Translations under genes and position numbers: made by a program
Shown here: piece by piece, positions 62,817 to 64,000 of the stretch
Layout of the letters: every line of letters begins with the position of its first letter
Position numbering within the stretch: the stretch's first letter is position 1
Assembly (NCBI RefSeq): GCF_000968135.1
Contig: NZ_FO538765.1
Span: forward strand, 3,298,001 to 3,362,000
Reading direction: 5' to 3'
Length of the DNA: 64,000 bases
Source of the DNA: Magnetospira sp. QH-2
GTDB lineage: Bacteria > Pseudomonadota > Alphaproteobacteria > Rhodospirillales > Magnetospiraceae
Notes under the pieces: generated by a model
Database searches by the model: none
What the model saw: only the letters and a program-made list of their open reading frames with translations
Told to the model about the DNA's origin: nothing

Positions 62817-64000
62817 ATGTACGAACAATACGGACTGTATTTCGACGGCCATTGGCACGCGGCTTCCGACGGGGGCCTGAAAGAGGTTTATGACCCGGCC
62901 ACGGAAGCGGTGCTGGGCACCATCCCGGCGGCCACCATCGGGGATCTGGACGCCACCCTTGCCTCGGCGGAAAAGGGCCTGAAGCTCTGGCGCGCCACCA
63001 ATCCCTGGGAACGGGGGGCGGTGATTCGCAAAGTCTCGACGCTGATCCGCGAGCGGGTCGAGGTCATCGCTGAAATCATGTCGGCGGAAACCGGTAAGCC
63101 GGTGGCCGAGGCCCAGGCGGAAACCAATGCCGCCGCCGATCAATTCGAATGGTATTCGGAAGAAACCAAGCGCATCTATGGTCAGACCATCGAGGGACGG
63201 ACCCCCGATGTGCGCATGACCGTGCGCTATCAGCCGGTGGGCGTGGTGGCGGCTTTTTCAGCCTGGAACTTCCCCGCCTTGCTGCCGGCGCGCAAGATCG
63301 CGGCGGCGCTGGGTGCGGGCTGTTCCATCATCGTCAAACCGGCGGGCGAGGCCCCTGGCTCCTGCATGGCGCTGATTCAGGCCTGCCACGATGCGGGCGT
63401 TCCGGCGGGCGTGGTCAATTTCGTCACTGGCGAGTCCTCGCTGATTTCCCCCTACCTGATCAAGGCCGAGGCGGTACGCAAGGTCTCGCTGACCGGGTCG
63501 GTGCCGGTGGGCCAGCAGATCCTGCACATGGCCGCCGACGGGGTAAAAAAAGTGACCATGGAGCTGGGCGGTCATGGCCCGGTGTTGGTCTTCGACGACG
63601 CCGACGCCGAAGCGGCGGCCCGTACCTGTGCCGCCACCAAGTTCCGCAATTGCGGCCAGGTCTGTATCTCGCCGTCGCGGTTCTATGTGCATGAATCGGT
63701 CTATGACACCTTTGCCAAGGCCTTCGCCGAGGTGGCCAAGGGACTGGTGGTGGGACGCGGCCTGGATGCCGGGGTACAGATGGGCCCCATGGCCAATGCC
63801 CGCGGCCTGGCCACGGCCAAGGAGATGATCGCCGATGCCACCGGGCGGGGCGCCGACCTGCTGGCGGGCGGCGGCACACCCGAGGGCATGGCCAAGGGCT
63901 ATTTCCTGGAACCGACGGTTTTGGGCCGGGTGGGCGACGACGCTAAGATTATGATCGAGGAGCCCTTTGCTCCGGTGGCGCCGATCACCACCTTCACCAA
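62817..64000 (+). CDS. NAD(P)-dependent aldehyde dehydrogenase (C-terminus off window)
   Basis: 394 codons are visible of an aldehyde dehydrogenase of about 480 residues. Features are VAAFSAWNFPALLPARKIAAAL, the cofactor Lys in IVKPAGEAP, SLTGSVPVGQQI, the catalytic Glu in MELGGHGPVLVF and the catalytic Cys in RNCGQVCISPSRF. It most resembles succinate-semialdehyde or 2-oxoglutarate-semialdehyde types. It lies 9 bp after the ThDP enzyme and probably oxidises the aldehyde that enzyme releases. The TAAGGA ribosome site overlaps the preceding stop. Confidence 0.92.
   Translation, partial: MYEQYGLYFDGHWHAASDGGLKEVYDPATEAVLGTIPAATIGDLDATLASAEKGLKLWRATNPWERGAVIRKVSTLIRERVEVIAEIMSAETGKPVAEAQAETNAAADQFEWYSEETKRIYGQTIEGRTPDVRMTVRYQPVGVVAAFSAWNFPALLPARKIAAALGAGCSIIVKPAGEAPGSCMALIQACHDAGVPAGVVNFVTGESSLISPYLIKAEAVRKVSLTGSVPVGQQILHMAADGVKKVTMELGGHGPVLVFDDADAEAAARTCAATKFRNCGQVCISPSRFYVHESVYDTFAKAFAEVAKGLVVGRGLDAGVQMGPMANARGLATAKEMIADATGRGADLLAGGGTPEGMAKGYFLEPTVLGRVGDDAKIMIEEPFAPVAPITTFT

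Overview
The window reads as chromosomal DNA of a GC-rich alphaproteobacterium, most likely Rhodospirillales (Magnetospirillum/Rhodospirillaceae-like). Pointers are a ChvG/ChvI-type two-component pair, a form IA RuBisCO operon with the CbbQ/CbbO activase, many multihaem cytochromes, a perfect FNR/ANR box, tightly packed ATGA-overlapping operons, and a TopA with a Lys/Ala/Pro-rich tail. The genus is not certain.

Layout. 1-9.4 kb: signalling genes (ChvG/ChvI-like pair, ArsR-like regulator, degenerate HD-GYP sensor, hybrid kinase), a CbbY-like phosphatase, a Sel1 protein and a rhodanese-like protein without its cysteine. 9.4-14 kb: a minus-strand respiratory block of dodecahaem cytochrome, TorC-like pentahaem quinol dehydrogenase, cytochrome c' and a small lectin-like protein, with an FNR box upstream. 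14.4-22.7 kb: a PEP-CTERM protein, a divergent sigma-54 response regulator/histidine kinase pair, dprA and topA. 22.8-24.8 kb: tRNA-Ser followed by remnants of an integrated element (integrase stub, truncated RhuM gene) and two unknown small genes. 24.9-32 kb: cbbR divergent from cbbL-cbbS-cbbQ-cbbO plus two unrecognised small genes. 32-33.6 kb: a miniature element split by an IS1111-type IS110-family insertion sequence. 33.6-47 kb: a xylose-type locus (LacI regulator, Gfo/Idh oxidoreductase, xylulokinase, xylose isomerase, a dihaem peroxidase/CRTAC1 pair, ABC importer, aldo/keto reductase, aldose epimerase). 47-48.2 kb: an O-acetyltransferase and a chain of miniature elements. 48.2-64 kb: a DMT exporter, molybdenum-cofactor maturation genes, an IclR regulator and a catabolic cluster (zinc alcohol dehydrogenase, Mo hydroxylase, tripartite tricarboxylate transporter, ThDP enzyme, aldehyde dehydrogenase) running off the right edge.

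How the genes fit together. The cbb operon supplies CO2 fixation. The multihaem block looks like an anaerobically induced quinol-to-periplasm electron path to an unidentified acceptor. The xyl locus imports and isomerises a pentose. The right-hand cluster looks like import, Mo-dependent oxidation, ThDP-dependent C-C cleavage and aldehyde oxidation of an unknown organic acid or cyclic ketone.

The most striking signal is mobile DNA. Several small inverted-repeat elements sit between CTAA/CTAG tetranucleotides that double as stop codons of the neighbouring genes. One of them is the target of an IS1111-type element. The long non-coding right end of that element carries short segments matching both halves of its target and both ends of the element, as expected of a bridge (seek) RNA.
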